Counted from the stretch's first letter, positions 50,355 to 59,317 are shown. The stretch is DNA of 64,000 nt from Acidobacteriota bacterium (GCA_031271905.1 JAISUT010000014.1:42973-106972); one strand, 5' to 3'. Notes: generated by a model not told the origin, from the sequence alone. Made by a program: numbers and translations.

Positions 50355-52442
50355 CTAAAAGCCGAGGCTCATGCCGACGCTGAAGGTCGTGCCGGGCATG
50401 TAGTAGTAGCCCGCGTCGCCCGCGCCGTCGGTTTCCAGCGCGTAGGCGTATTTCCGGTTGAAGACGTTGTCCACGGCGACGAACACCTTGGCTTTTTCCA
50501 GCGCCGGCGGGCCGAGGCGGAAGGAGTAGTCCAAGCGCAGGTTGACCACGTCGGCGTCCGGCAACCGGGCGGTTTCGGACAGCGCGGAGAAGTTGCTGGC
50601 GGGATTCCCCGTGGGCGCGGTGCGCGCCGCCGTCCCGGCGTACATGTCCTCGATGTGCTGCCAGTCGCCGCCGAGGTCGAAGCCGCGCAGGAAATTCCAG
50701 TGGAACCCGGTTTGCAAGGTGAAATTCGGCGTGTAGGGGAGCCGGTTCCGCATTACGCCGTCGTCGCCCACCGCCTCCGTTTTCAGCCAAGTCGCCCCCA
50801 TGAAGACCTCCACGCCGTCCGCCGGGGTCGCCCTGCCGGTCACCTCCGCGCCGTAGATGCGGTAGCGCGCCGCCGTCGAGTTGAAGAAGAACTCGTCCGG
50901 CGCTCCGCCATACATGTAGGCGCGGGTGCGGTTCTTGCCCTTGTCGTAGAAGTATGCCGCGCCGAGGGTGAAGTCCCCCGGTTCGGTGTAGGTCGCGCCG
51001 ACCTCGTAATGGTCGGCAGTCTCGGGCTTGATCTTCCGGGTGTCGAAACCGGGCGCCGCCTCGTCCAGCGACGTGTTGGCCAGAAAACCCTGCAAGACGA
51101 CCGGGCTCGGATAGTTCACGGCGCGGGCGTAGCTGAAGTTCACGTCGGCGTGCCCGTAGCCGAACACCGCGCCCGCCTGCGGGGCGAAGGCGTCATCGAA
51201 CACCGTGTGGTGGTAGAAGCGGGCGCCGCCCGAGGGGATGAGATGCCAGCCCTCGTTGCCGCCCACCATGTAGTTCAACGCCGCGTAGGGCGAGAAGACG
51301 GTCTGGTCGGGGAAGCTCCATGTGCGCGGGTTGCCCGGCCCGGCGGGGGTCGCGAAATTGATGTTGTAGTTGGTCAGGTCGGTCTTGTCCAGATCGAATC
51401 CGGCGGCGACCTCGCCCCGGCCCCACACGGAAAAGACCTCCCGCCCCCGCAGCCCGTAGAGCTTGTTGGTCTGGCGGGAACGCGCCGCGCCGGAGCTTTC
51501 CCCCAGGATGTCGAATTTCGTATCGTTGTAGTACGCCTTCAGCCAGCCGGAGGCGTTGGCGTAGGCGTTGGCGAACGTCAGCGTCATCAAGCCGGTCTTG
51601 GTGTCGTAGCGATCCGTCGTGCGGGTCCCGGTCAGGGGGTTGTCCGGCACCTCGGTGCGCGCTTGGACGTAGTTGCCCATGAAGCGGACTGTCCAGCGGC
51701 CGGCGAGCTGGAGACCGGCGTTGGCGTAATAGCCGAGCTGCCTGCCCGCCGAGTGGCGCACATGCCCGTCGGTCGTGACCAGGCTCTGGGCGGCGTAGAC
51801 GTCGAAGCGCCCTTGCTTCAGCCCGACGCTGACGTTTTCAGCCCAAGTGCCGTAGGAGCCGCCCTCGCCGCCGAGGTTGGCGTCGAAGCCTTCGCGGGTC
51901 GCGTGCTTGGGGATGAAGTTGACCATGCCGTAGCCCGAGCCGAAGCGCGACGGCTGGGGGGATTTGTAGATCTCCATGCCGCCGAGGGCGTAGACCGGGA
52001 TGCCGTCCGCCAGCGCCTGCCCGTAAAGGACGCCGCTGCGCGGCACGTCGTCGAACGTGATGGCGAGGTCGGGGCTGGGATGGCTCGCGCCGCGCCCGCG
52101 GATGTAGAGGCTGTGGCTGGTCTGCCCGCCGATTATGTTCTTTTTCTGGTACGTCACGCCCGGCACGTTGCGCAGGGCGTCGTAGAAGTCCAGCGCGTCC
52201 TGGAGCTCGATCTGCTCCTCGGTGACGGTGTTGAATTGGCTGCCGAAGCGGGTCGTCACGGGAACCACAGGCGTCTGGTCCGCGACGCCGTAGGCGGTGA
52301 CACGGTAGGTGATGGACGGCATCGGGTTCTCGCCCGAGGATTCCACAGGGGCGGCTGCGTCATCGACAGGGGACGCTTCTTGGGCTTGGACACACACGCC
52401 CGAGAGGAGCAGGGTTGCGACAAAGAGGGGGATGCGTTGCAT
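50355..52442 (-). CDS. TonB-dependent outer-membrane receptor
   Basis: A 695-residue receptor. Signal peptide MQRIPLFVATLLLSGVCVQA, then a plug domain (near 50-170: EEQIELQDALDFYDALRNVPGV in short; SHSLYIRGRGASHPSPDLAITFDDVPRSG; MEIYKSPQPSRFGSGYGMVNFIPK) and a 22-strand barrel ending in aromatic GMSLGF, the usual assembly signal. The barrel blocks TRKIKPETADHYEVGATYTEPG and DVVNLRLDYSFR are typical of metal-chelate receptors. AAGGAG is seven bases before the ATG at 52442. It is the first gene of the operon binding protein-ATPase-permease-methyltransferase, so it should import the same metal complex. Confidence 0.94.
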   Translation of the reverse strand: MQRIPLFVATLLLSGVCVQAQEASPVDDAAAPVESSGENPMPSITYRVTAYGVADQTPVVPVTTRFGSQFNTVTEEQIELQDALDFYDALRNVPGVTYQKKNIIGGQTSHSLYIRGRGASHPSPDLAITFDDVPRSGVLYGQALADGIPVYALGGMEIYKSPQPSRFGSGYGMVNFIPKHATREGFDANLGGEGGSYGTWAENVSVGLKQGRFDVYAAQSLVTTDGHVRHSAGRQLGYYANAGLQLAGRWTVRFMGNYVQARTEVPDNPLTGTRTTDRYDTKTGLMTLTFANAYANASGWLKAYYNDTKFDILGESSGAARSRQTNKLYGLRGREVFSVWGRGEVAAGFDLDKTDLTNYNINFATPAGPGNPRTWSFPDQTVFSPYAALNYMVGGNEGWHLIPSGGARFYHHTVFDDAFAPQAGAVFGYGHADVNFSYARAVNYPSPVVLQGFLANTSLDEAAPGFDTRKIKPETADHYEVGATYTEPGDFTLGAAYFYDKGKNRTRAYMYGGAPDEFFFNSTAARYRIYGAEVTGRATPADGVEVFMGATWLKTEAVGDDGVMRNRLPYTPNFTLQTGFHWNFLRGFDLGGDWQHIEDMYAGTAARTAPTGNPASNFSALSETARLPDADVVNLRLDYSFRLGPPALEKAKVFVAVDNVFNRKYAYALETDGAGDAGYYYMPGTTFSVGMSLGF

Positions 52443-52540
52443 AGTCGGCTCCTTGGTGCGGCGGCGTTGAACGGGAAACGGGCTTCCGAACAGAAATTGC
52501 GTAACACGATTTTTTATTTCATATGTCATAACGAAGGCAC

Positions 52541-52569
52541 TTTATACAGCATGCGGCCGAACTTGTAAA
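52541..52569 (-). promoter_or_regulatory. Sigma-70 promoter of the TonB receptor operon
   Basis: On the minus strand: -35 TTTACA (52569-52564), 17-base spacer, -10 TATAAA (52546-52541). The start would be about 52534, giving a leader of roughly 90 bases. The -35 hexamer is part of the proximal copy of the 14-base direct repeat. Confidence 0.7.
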
Positions 52570-52583
52570 GCCGAACTTGTAAA
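52556..52583. promoter_or_regulatory. Tandem 14-base direct repeat, candidate metal-regulator operator
   Basis: GCCGAACTTGTAAA occurs twice in direct succession (52556-52569 and 52570-52583), exactly. One copy contains the -35 hexamer of the receptor promoter. A regulator bound here would cover the promoter. NikR, encoded at 46464-46871, is the obvious candidate, though known NikR sites are inverted, not direct, repeats. Confidence 0.5.
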
Positions 52584-52790
52584 ATTATTTTTGTCCGGCG
52601 ACGGGTTCCCGACGGGTCTGGCGCCGGACGGGGACGGGTGCGGCATCGAGCCGCCAAGGACGGGAAATCGGCGCGGACGGCTAAAAATGCTTTAAAAATT
52701 CTTATATGTCGCGGACGGGATGACGATAAACAATCCGCGACGGATTGGTTCGTCGTGCGCTTTTGCAACTGAATATTGGGGGGATTGCCC

Positions 52791-53708
52791 GTGCGCCTGA
52801 TTACTCGTTCAGATTTCGACGGCCTCGTCTGCGGCATGCTTTTGATGGAAAAGGGGGTCATCGACTCTTGGAAGTTCGTACACCCTAAAGACCTGCAGGA
52901 CGGCCTGTTCGAGCCGACGCCGGACGACGTGCTGGCGAACGTCCCTTACGTCAAAGGTTGCGGCATGTGGTTCGACCACCATGTCAGCGAGAAGGAGCGC
53001 GTGGGCTGGGACCACGACGTCAAGGGCGACTCACGCCTCGCGCCGTCGGCGGCGCGCATCATCTACGACTACTACGGCGGCACAGAGGGGTTCCCCCGCC
53101 ATTTCGACGCGCTCATCCAGGCGGCGGACAAGGTGGACAACGGCAACCTGACGGCGGAGGAGGTCCTCGACCCGACCGGGTGGATACTGCTCGGCTTCAT
53201 CGCCGACCCGCGCACGGGCTTGGGGCGTTTCAGGAACTTTCGCATCAGCAACCTGCAACTGATGGAGGAGCTGATCACCCACTGCCGCCACAACACCATC
53301 GACGAGCTGCTGGCGATGCCCGACATCAAAGAGCGCGTGGACATGTATCGCGAGCAGACCGAGCAGTTCAAACAGATGATCTTGGGGCACACCAGCACGG
53401 ATGGCAACGTCATCGTCACCGACCTGCGCGGCGTCTCCCCCATCTACACCGGGAACCGCTTCCTGATCTACAGCCTGTTCCCCGAGCAGAACATCTCCTG
53501 CTGGGTGGTGGACGGGCGCGCCAAGGTCAACGTCTCCATCGCCTGCGGCTACAGCATCATCAACCGCTCCGCCAAGACCCACGTCGGCAGTCTCATGCTC
53601 AAGTATGGCGGCGGCGGCCACGAGCGCGTCGGCACCTGCCAGGTGTCCTGCGAGGACGCGGACAGGGTGCTCGGCGAGATCATCGCCCAGATGAAGAAGG
53701 ACGGATAG
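52791..53708 (+). CDS. DHH-family phosphoesterase
   Basis: A 305-residue phosphoesterase of the DHH/DHHA1 superfamily, related to exopolyphosphatases and nanoRNases. Motif I is ITRSDFDGLVCG near residue 10 (Asp pair), DHH motif is MWFDHHVSE near 65, Asp of QAADKVDNGN near 120, and the DHHA1 end carries KYGGGGHERVGTCQV near 275 (GGGH, substrate phosphate binding). No membrane segment. Start is GTG at 52791, with GGGGGGA seven bases upstream; a TTG five codons earlier also fits the frame. Substrate (short oligonucleotides, cyclic dinucleotide products or polyphosphate) cannot be told. Confidence 0.87.
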   Translation: MRLITRSDFDGLVCGMLLMEKGVIDSWKFVHPKDLQDGLFEPTPDDVLANVPYVKGCGMWFDHHVSEKERVGWDHDVKGDSRLAPSAARIIYDYYGGTEGFPRHFDALIQAADKVDNGNLTAEEVLDPTGWILLGFIADPRTGLGRFRNFRISNLQLMEELITHCRHNTIDELLAMPDIKERVDMYREQTEQFKQMILGHTSTDGNVIVTDLRGVSPIYTGNRFLIYSLFPEQNISCWVVDGRAKVNVSIACGYSIINRSAKTHVGSLMLKYGGGGHERVGTCQVSCEDADRVLGEIIAQMKKDG

Positions 53709-53822
53709 GTTCCACCGGCGGAGTTTTTCCCGGACATTGATTCTTGTTTCCTTGGCGGACAACTGCGAGAATGACCTTCCCGCAGTTGTCCGACCATCGG
53801 TTTCAGGAAAGGATGTCTGGCC

Positions 53823-54779
53823 ATGTCCGAAAAGCGCATCTCCCGCAAAGAATTCCTTAGAAAGTCGTCCGCCGCCGTGCTGGGCGCGGGTCTGGCCGCC
53901 GAAGCCGCCAGGCTTGCCGACGCCCAAGGCAAGTCGGCGCCCCAGGCCGCCAAGAACGCCATCGCATACAGGAACGCCACCGCCCGGAAACCGCTGGGGC
54001 GCACGGGCCTGAGCATCACGCCGATAGGCTTCGGCGCCTCGCGCACCATGGAGCCCGCGCTGGTGAAGCGCGCCTTGGACGCAGGCATCGCCTTTTACGA
54101 CACTGGCCCGTCGTATTTCAACGGCATGAACGAAACGATGGTGGGCAAGGCCCTCGCCGGACGGCGCAAAGACGTCGTCATCCAATCCAAGCTGGAGCTG
54201 GTGTTCCGAGGCGACCCCGCCGCCGGACTGGGCGCGGCCGACGCCAAGCGCATCGTCCAAGAGATGAACCGCTCGCTGGAGAACAGCCTGAAGGCGCTCG
54301 GCACGGACTACATCGACATCATGCTGGTCCACAACGCCACGCTGCCCGCCATCACCCACCACGAGGCGATCCGCCAGTTCTTCTCCGCCGCGAAGAAGGC
54401 GGGCAAGATCCGCGCCCACGGCTTTTCCGCCCACACCAACCATGTGGAGATGCTGCAGGCGGCCGTGCGGGAGAAGTTCTACGAGGTGGTCATGGTCCCC
54501 TACAACCACCGGGGGGCGTACGTCCATTCCAACTCCGGGCGCAGGGGGGAGTGGCGGCAGGAGGAGTTGGAGGCCGAGCTGAAAAAGGCGCGGGATCTGG
54601 GCATGGGGCTGGTCGCCATGAAGACCTGCTCCGGCGGCCCCTGCCCGCCCAAGGGGGGCGGCGAGCCCGACTTCCCCAGCGCCTTGCGCTGGATCTACGA
54701 CCGGGGCCGGGTCGACGGGATGGCGGTGGCAATCGCCAACTACCGGCAACTGGAAGACGACCTGAAGGCGCTGGCATGA
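53823..54779 (+). CDS. Aldo/keto reductase with Tat-like signal
   Basis: A 318-residue aldo/keto reductase (TIM barrel). The first 35 residues (ISRKEFLRKSSAAVLGAGLAAEAA) look like a Tat signal with RK instead of RR, so export is possible. Catalytic residues seen: Asp and Tyr in YDTGPSYFNGMNE near 95-102, Lys in VVIQSKLEL near 122, His in IDIMLVHNA near 165. The C-terminal NADPH loop is weak or absent, ending shortly after GVAVAIANYRQLEDDL-type block. AGGAAAGG precedes the ATG. Followed by repeat copy E. Confidence 0.88.
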   Translation: MSEKRISRKEFLRKSSAAVLGAGLAAEAARLADAQGKSAPQAAKNAIAYRNATARKPLGRTGLSITPIGFGASRTMEPALVKRALDAGIAFYDTGPSYFNGMNETMVGKALAGRRKDVVIQSKLELVFRGDPAAGLGAADAKRIVQEMNRSLENSLKALGTDYIDIMLVHNATLPAITHHEAIRQFFSAAKKAGKIRAHGFSAHTNHVEMLQAAVREKFYEVVMVPYNHRGAYVHSNSGRRGEWRQEELEAELKKARDLGMGLVAMKTCSGGPCPPKGGGEPDFPSALRWIYDRGRVDGMAVAIANYRQLEDDLKALA

Positions 54780-54800
54780 CTCGAAGCTTCATATAAATAA

Positions 54801-54863
54801 GGGAACCTCTAAAAACCTCGCAGACAAGGCGCAACGCGGCGCCCGGCGTTTTCAGAGGTTCCC
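54801..54863. repeat. Dispersed palindromic repeat, copy E
   Basis: Arms GGGAACCTCTAAAAACC and GTTTTCAGAGGTTCCC, core CTCGCAGACAAGGCGCAACG, the same orientation as copy B. It lies 21 bases after the aldo/keto reductase stop. Confidence 0.85.
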
Positions 54864-55061
54864 ATAAGACGTTGCATCCGATGTGGCGGCACGGCCCCGA
54901 CGCCCCCCTTGGCGCGACCAAGGCTTTCCTCGGAACATTTCTAATTTATTCCACACCCCTGCCGATAAAGCCCGCAAAAGCCCCTGCCGCGGGGAACTCG
55001 ACGGCAGGTCGCGTCCCGGCCCCAGGGAACCTGGGCTGTCCATTCTTCAACGAGGAGCGCC

Positions 55062-56507
55062 ATGAGCAGACTGGAAAACCTTCGTCATTCACTGGGAGCG
55101 CGGGCGTCCCGCCTGTTTTTGCGAGGATTCCCGGGCTGGACGCCTGCCTTCCCGGTTGTTTCGCCATCGGCGCCCGGGAGGATCGTTTGCGCGTTCCTCC
55201 TGTCCGGCGTGTTCGCGGCCGCAGGCTGGGCGGACACCGGAGGGGGGGGCGGCGAAGAAACCGTCGAAGGCGTCATCGTCTGCGACACATTCGTCGGCGT
55301 GCGCGCCATGGAACGCCCGGACAGCCTGATCGTCGTCCGGCAACTGTCCTGCAACCAGAAAGTGACGATCATCGACGTCGAGGGCGACTACGTGAAAATC
55401 CGGATCAACAAGCACCAAGACGGTTTCGTCCCTATCGCGAACATCGGGCTGGCGCATGTCCCGGTCGCGCCTCCTCCCGCGCCCCCTGCCCCGGCGCCCG
55501 TCCAACACGCCCCGTCGCAGCCTTTCAAGGAGACGCAAGCGGCACCCGTCGCGGAGGTGTTGGCGGAAGCGCCCGTCCAACGGTCGTTTGAATACATGGC
55601 GCCGTCGCCGCCAACCGTCCAGACTTTGGTGGAGACGCCCGCGCCGTCCGCGTCCGCTGCGATTGCCGCGCCCGTCAGCCCCTCCGGCCCCGCGGGATCC
55701 TCCGGATCGGTCGAATCCGCAAAATACCAGGGGACGTCAGAATCCCCTGGGGGCTCCGTGCGCCATGAGCCGCCTGAACTTCATGGGCGGCCCGCACCGC
55801 CCGAGCCGGTGGCGCGGAACCACGAGCCGGTCGGCGCGTTGGCGCGGAACCGCGAGCCGGTCGGCGCATCTGCGGCATCCGCCGCACCTGTCGCGTCCAC
55901 AGACGCGCGGCAGCCCCGGGACACGCCGCCGGCGCATGTTGTGGAGCGTGCCGCGCCCGCGCCGGCCCCGCCGATGAAAACCGCGCCCCCCGCGTTCCTG
56001 CCTCCAGATGAAGACGCCCCCCCGCCGGCGGCCGAGGTGTTCGCCGGATTCTCCGTGCTCGGCATGGACACCGGGGGCTTGACGGCGGATCGGCAATATC
56101 TCAGCGGATGGAACTTCGGCGTTTCCGCCAACATCACCAAGCGGTTCGCGGCGGAATTCGACGTGAGCGGCTATTACAAGGGCGTTCCAGGCGACAACGC
56201 CCATTCCGGCGGCGGCATCCGGAACTATTCCTATCTCGCGGGGCCCCGTTTCAATTTCGGGCCGTTGTTCGCGCACGCGCTCATAGGCGGCTCGACCCTC
56301 CGCTCGGAGGCGTTGGGCGCGTCAGACGCAGGCAACAGGCTGACGACCGCCCTTGGCGGCGGCGCGCAGTTCCCGGTCGGCGAATCCATGTTGATCCGAG
56401 GCGGCGCGGATTTCATCCAGACGCGGTTTGACACGCTGCCGGACGAGCGCTCCCTCCAGAACAACTTCAGGTTCTCGGGCGGCGTCGTGTTCTCGCTGGG
56501 GAAATGA
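55062..56507 (+). CDS. SH3-domain outer-membrane beta-barrel protein
   Basis: A 481-residue envelope protein in three parts. (1) A signal region: the hydrophobic core (RIVCAFLLSGVFAAAGWA) only starts near residue 40, after an unusual 40-residue N-terminal stretch. (2) An SH3-like domain, residues about 65-130 (VRAMERPDSLIVVRQLSCNQKV in short; IIDVEGDYVKIRINKHQDGFVPI). (3) A long Pro/Ala/Ser linker with repeats of ARNHEPVGA/ARNREPVGA, then an OmpA-like eight-strand barrel from about 325 (AEVFAGFSVLGMD, FAAEFDVSGYYKG, YSYLAGPRFNFG, GGAQFPVG, FRFSGGVVFSLG). The barrel resembles acidobacterial porin-like proteins. GAGGAG precedes the ATG. Confidence 0.82.
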   Translation: MSRLENLRHSLGARASRLFLRGFPGWTPAFPVVSPSAPGRIVCAFLLSGVFAAAGWADTGGGGGEETVEGVIVCDTFVGVRAMERPDSLIVVRQLSCNQKVTIIDVEGDYVKIRINKHQDGFVPIANIGLAHVPVAPPPAPPAPAPVQHAPSQPFKETQAAPVAEVLAEAPVQRSFEYMAPSPPTVQTLVETPAPSASAAIAAPVSPSGPAGSSGSVESAKYQGTSESPGGSVRHEPPELHGRPAPPEPVARNHEPVGALARNREPVGASAASAAPVASTDARQPRDTPPAHVVERAAPAPAPPMKTAPPAFLPPDEDAPPPAAEVFAGFSVLGMDTGGLTADRQYLSGWNFGVSANITKRFAAEFDVSGYYKGVPGDNAHSGGGIRNYSYLAGPRFNFGPLFAHALIGGSTLRSEALGASDAGNRLTTALGGGAQFPVGESMLIRGGADFIQTRFDTLPDERSLQNNFRFSGGVVFSLGK

Positions 56508-56604
56508 ATCGCAAGCAAGAGACCGCCGTCAAGATATGTGCGCTTAGGCGTCCCCCCCTCCCTTGGAACGTCGGCTTGCACAATGGGCGTTCTAAATAGC
56601 CCCT

Positions 56605-57477
56605 TCAGACGAAAGAGAGGGCGAAGACGTCGGCTTGCCCCAGGTTGGTTTTCTTGATGCAGTGGTTGCCGACGAAGTCCACCCCCTTTTCCCGGTGCAG
56701 CCGCAACAGCGCGTCGCCGTAGTTGGCGGCGCCGGCGACCGCCGTCTTCTCCACGGCGACCAGGCCGGCTTTGAACAGGCTGTTGGTCATGCGTCCGCAG
56801 AGATGGAAGATCCGGCCGTCCAGCAGCGCCAGCGACTCCTTGATGACGGCGCAAGTCGCCGGCGCCGCGAATTCCTTGAACATCCGCATGCCCATGATCG
56901 TGACGTCGCCCACCGGGTCTGCATAGGAAATGACTTTGGCACCGCTTTCCAGCCCCAGCCTCGTGAATGCCACGCTGAAATCCTTCAATTTCCCGAAGAC
57001 CCGGAAGACCGTCTCCCTGTCCGACCGCATCGCCTTGTAAAGGGTGTTCATCTCGATCAGGGACGCCAGCGTCGTGAAGATGCCGTTGACGTTCAGGATG
57101 ACGTCGTGGCCGGCCGACAGCGCCTTGACCGCTTCCAAGACCAGCCCGATCCTTTCTCCGGACGCCAAGGCCTTCCCATAGTCGATCGCGTCGAGTTCGG
57201 CGACAGACTTGAACGCGCATTCCCGGACGCGCGGCCCGACGCGCGCGTCGCCCGGGTTGATCCGCGCGCCCAGCGCCTCCGCCTCGACCGTCAGGCAGAA
57301 CGGCACCGATGCGAAGGCGTCCTCCTTCTCCGCCTGCAAGACTTCGGCGAATCGAACCATCTCGCCGGCGTCGAAATGCACCTCGGGGAATTTGAAGCCG
57401 TGGGCTTTGACAATCCCTTCCGGCAGTTCGGACGCGCCAGTCTCGGCGCCGCAGACGAACATCTCGGTTTCCGCCAT
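56605..57477 (-). CDS. UroD/MtaA-like methyltransferase, short and divergent
   Basis: A 290-residue protein of the uroporphyrinogen-decarboxylase-like methyltransferase superfamily (MtaA/CmuA/MtbA). Seen: SVPFCLTVEAEALGARINPGD near 60, DPVGDVTIMGMRMFKEFAAP near 185, a zinc-type block IFHLCGRMTNSL near 225 (His-x-Cys-Gly) and a third Cys in VGNHCIKKTN near 270. It is about 60 residues shorter than the partner at 59318-60370 and lacks its N-terminal part. AGGGGG precedes the ATG. Last gene of the corrinoid operon; likely moves a methyl group to or from the corrinoid protein. Confidence 0.75.
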   Translation of the reverse strand: MAETEMFVCGAETGASELPEGIVKAHGFKFPEVHFDAGEMVRFAEVLQAEKEDAFASVPFCLTVEAEALGARINPGDARVGPRVRECAFKSVAELDAIDYGKALASGERIGLVLEAVKALSAGHDVILNVNGIFTTLASLIEMNTLYKAMRSDRETVFRVFGKLKDFSVAFTRLGLESGAKVISYADPVGDVTIMGMRMFKEFAAPATCAVIKESLALLDGRIFHLCGRMTNSLFKAGLVAVEKTAVAGAANYGDALLRLHREKGVDFVGNHCIKKTNLGQADVFALSFV

Positions 57478-57488
57478 CGTCAATCCCC

Positions 57489-58307
57489 CTATCCGACCCA
57501 AAGCGTCAAGACCATGCCGGAGGCGATGCTGACGCCCATCAAAAGCGCGAGTACGGCCAATGCCTTTTTCAGCGGCAGCTCTTTGAAGACCACGATGATG
57601 CCGTAGCCGGTGTTGGCGCACAGTCCGCCGACCAGCGCGCCGAATCCGATGAACCCGCCCAGATACGCCTGCGTCACAAACACCGACGAGGCGCAACTGG
57701 GGACGGCGCCGATGCAAGTCGCCAGCACCACCTGGAAGACGCCCCGACGCTGGAGCGTCTCCCCCAGGTTTTCCATGCCCGCCGTCTCGATCGCCAGCTC
57801 CAGCAGGGACACGGCCACAAACAGGAACAGGGCCAGCTTCAGGACCGACATCGCCGAGCTTTTGGCGACCGCCCACAACGACAGACGCGCGTCTTTTTTC
57901 TCGTAGCCTCCGTCGGCGGCGCCCGCATCCTTATGCGGGACGAGCAGGAGCAGCATGCCGAAAACGGCGGCGATGGCGACTTTGCAAACGACGAGCTTCA
58001 GGACGAACCAAAGGTCGTAGCTGCCGGCGGCGACGATCAACGCCTCGTCCGAGCCGGACAGGAACACGGTCAGCAGCGCGGCCCGGCCGACGAGCCGCCG
58101 GGCGTAGAGCCGCGCGAACCCCACCGACACCCCGCATTGCGGGATGAGCCCCAACAGCGATGTGGCGACGACGCCCCGCAGCGAGTTGACGCGCCTGATG
58201 AAGATGACGTCCCGGGAGGAGACGAACTCGCCCAGGAAACACACCAGGTACATCGCCGGAAGCGTCTTCAACACATCGAGCGCGCTGTCGGTCAGGACGT
58301 CCAGCAT
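57489..58307 (-). CDS. Multi-pass permease, ArsP/10-TM exporter-like
   Basis: A 272-residue membrane protein with about eight to ten helices in two related halves, each with a Pro/Cys/Gly loop: LLGLIPQCGVSVGFARLYARR near 55 and CIGAVPSCASSVFVTQAYLGG near 200. Two-half proteins with G-x-IP-x-CG loops belong to the permease group that includes ArsP-type exporters of organoarsenicals and the putative 10-TM heavy-metal exporters; the match is by pattern only. A charged hydrophilic loop (HKDAGAADGGYEKKDA) separates the halves. Start overlaps the stop of the GTPase gene (ATGA). Substrate should be linked to the methyl-transfer operon. Confidence 0.7.
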   Translation of the reverse strand: MLDVLTDSALDVLKTLPAMYLVCFLGEFVSSRDVIFIRRVNSLRGVVATSLLGLIPQCGVSVGFARLYARRLVGRAALLTVFLSGSDEALIVAAGSYDLWFVLKLVVCKVAIAAVFGMLLLLVPHKDAGAADGGYEKKDARLSLWAVAKSSAMSVLKLALFLFVAVSLLELAIETAGMENLGETLQRRGVFQVVLATCIGAVPSCASSVFVTQAYLGGFIGFGALVGGLCANTGYGIIVVFKELPLKKALAVLALLMGVSIASGMVLTLWVG

Positions 58308-59269
58308 CAATCCGCCTTCCCCGCCAGCACGTCCAACTGCACGCGCCGCTCGTTCGGGTCGCGCCACAGCCCGTCCAGCCCCTGCTGGTTCAGCCCGACG
58401 CCGATGAAGCAGACGCGCCCGCTCACCGGCTCGTCCATGGGATAGAGCTCGAAGCGGCTTTGCGTGCAACTGAACTCGAAGCTCCCGTCCGTGCAGTTGA
58501 CGAATCCCTTGCCCCGCAACACCTCGCCGCACGCGCCGTCCCGCAGGCTCTCCAACTTGCGCGCCAGATCCTCCTTGGAAAGCGCATAGTCGATTTTCCG
58601 GGAGAAGGTCGAAAACAGACCGTCCCGGCACGACCGGCGGTCGGGCATGGCCGGCGCGCCGTCCCGCTCCCAGATGAGATCGCCGTCGATGTAGCCGTGC
58701 AGCTCCTCGACCGTGAAGTCGTCCCAGTTTTTGATCACCACCGGCGCCGTCGGGTTCTTGCAGCGGACGGAAACGTAGGTTTCCTCGACGGTCTTCCGGT
58801 CGACGAGCGCGGATTTGCTGAAGACCAGTCGGGTGGCGTTGGCGATCTGGTCTTCGAAGAACTCGCCGAAGACATCGCACTGCCGGAGATAGTTTTCGCA
58901 GTCCACGATCGTGATGAGCGCGTTGATCGCGCAAGTCCGCGTGAACGGTTCCCGTCGAAGCGACTTCACGATGTCGCTCAATATGCTGATGCCGGTCGGC
59001 TCGATGACGATCCGGTCGGGATGGTGGTCGCGGATGATCGCTTGGAGCGTATCGACGAACCCCTTCTGCATCAGGCAGCAGATGCAGCCCGTCGATATCT
59101 CATACATCTTGTAGCCTTCCCGTTCGAGGATTTCCCCGTCGATGCCGATCTCCCCGAACTCGTTTTCGACGATGACGATGTCCTCGCCGCCACAGTCGCG
59201 CAGCAGCTTTTTTATGAACGTCGTCTTCCCCGCCCCGAGAAAACCCGAAATAACGTCCAGCTTGATCAT
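58307..59269 (-). CDS. COG0523 (CobW-like) G3E GTPase
   Basis: A 320-residue metal-chaperone-type GTPase. Walker A ISGFLGAGKTTFIKKLL near residue 8, switch with the CxCC metal site STGCICCLMQKG near 63, Walker B region DRIVIEPTGI near 90, base-specificity loop LVFSKSALVD (SKxD variant) near 155. The C-terminal CobW_C domain runs from about 245 to 320 (EVLRGKGFVNCTDGSFEF). COG0523 proteins feed metals (Zn, Ni, Co, Fe) to enzymes. Within a corrinoid operon a role in loading a metal or cofactor into the methyltransferases is plausible. GAGGTG precedes the ATG; the stop overlaps the permease start. Confidence 0.9.
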   Translation of the reverse strand: MIKLDVISGFLGAGKTTFIKKLLRDCGGEDIVIVENEFGEIGIDGEILEREGYKMYEISTGCICCLMQKGFVDTLQAIIRDHHPDRIVIEPTGISILSDIVKSLRREPFTRTCAINALITIVDCENYLRQCDVFGEFFEDQIANATRLVFSKSALVDRKTVEETYVSVRCKNPTAPVVIKNWDDFTVEELHGYIDGDLIWERDGAPAMPDRRSCRDGLFSTFSRKIDYALSKEDLARKLESLRDGACGEVLRGKGFVNCTDGSFEFSCTQSRFELYPMDEPVSGRVCFIGVGLNQQGLDGLWRDPNERRVQLDVLAGKAD

Positions 59270-59317
59270 CCGCCACCTCACCCGCAGCCCATTTGTACAC
59301 GCGCCATGCGCCTTTGC

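Larger units (their letters stand above)
52443..52790. other. Intergenic region upstream of TonB receptor and DHH genes
   Basis: About 350 bases between divergent genes. It contains the receptor promoter and a tandem 14-base repeat (52556-52583). The right half (52590-52770) shows no motif I can name. The DHH gene has a GGGGGGA ribosome site. Confidence 0.6.
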
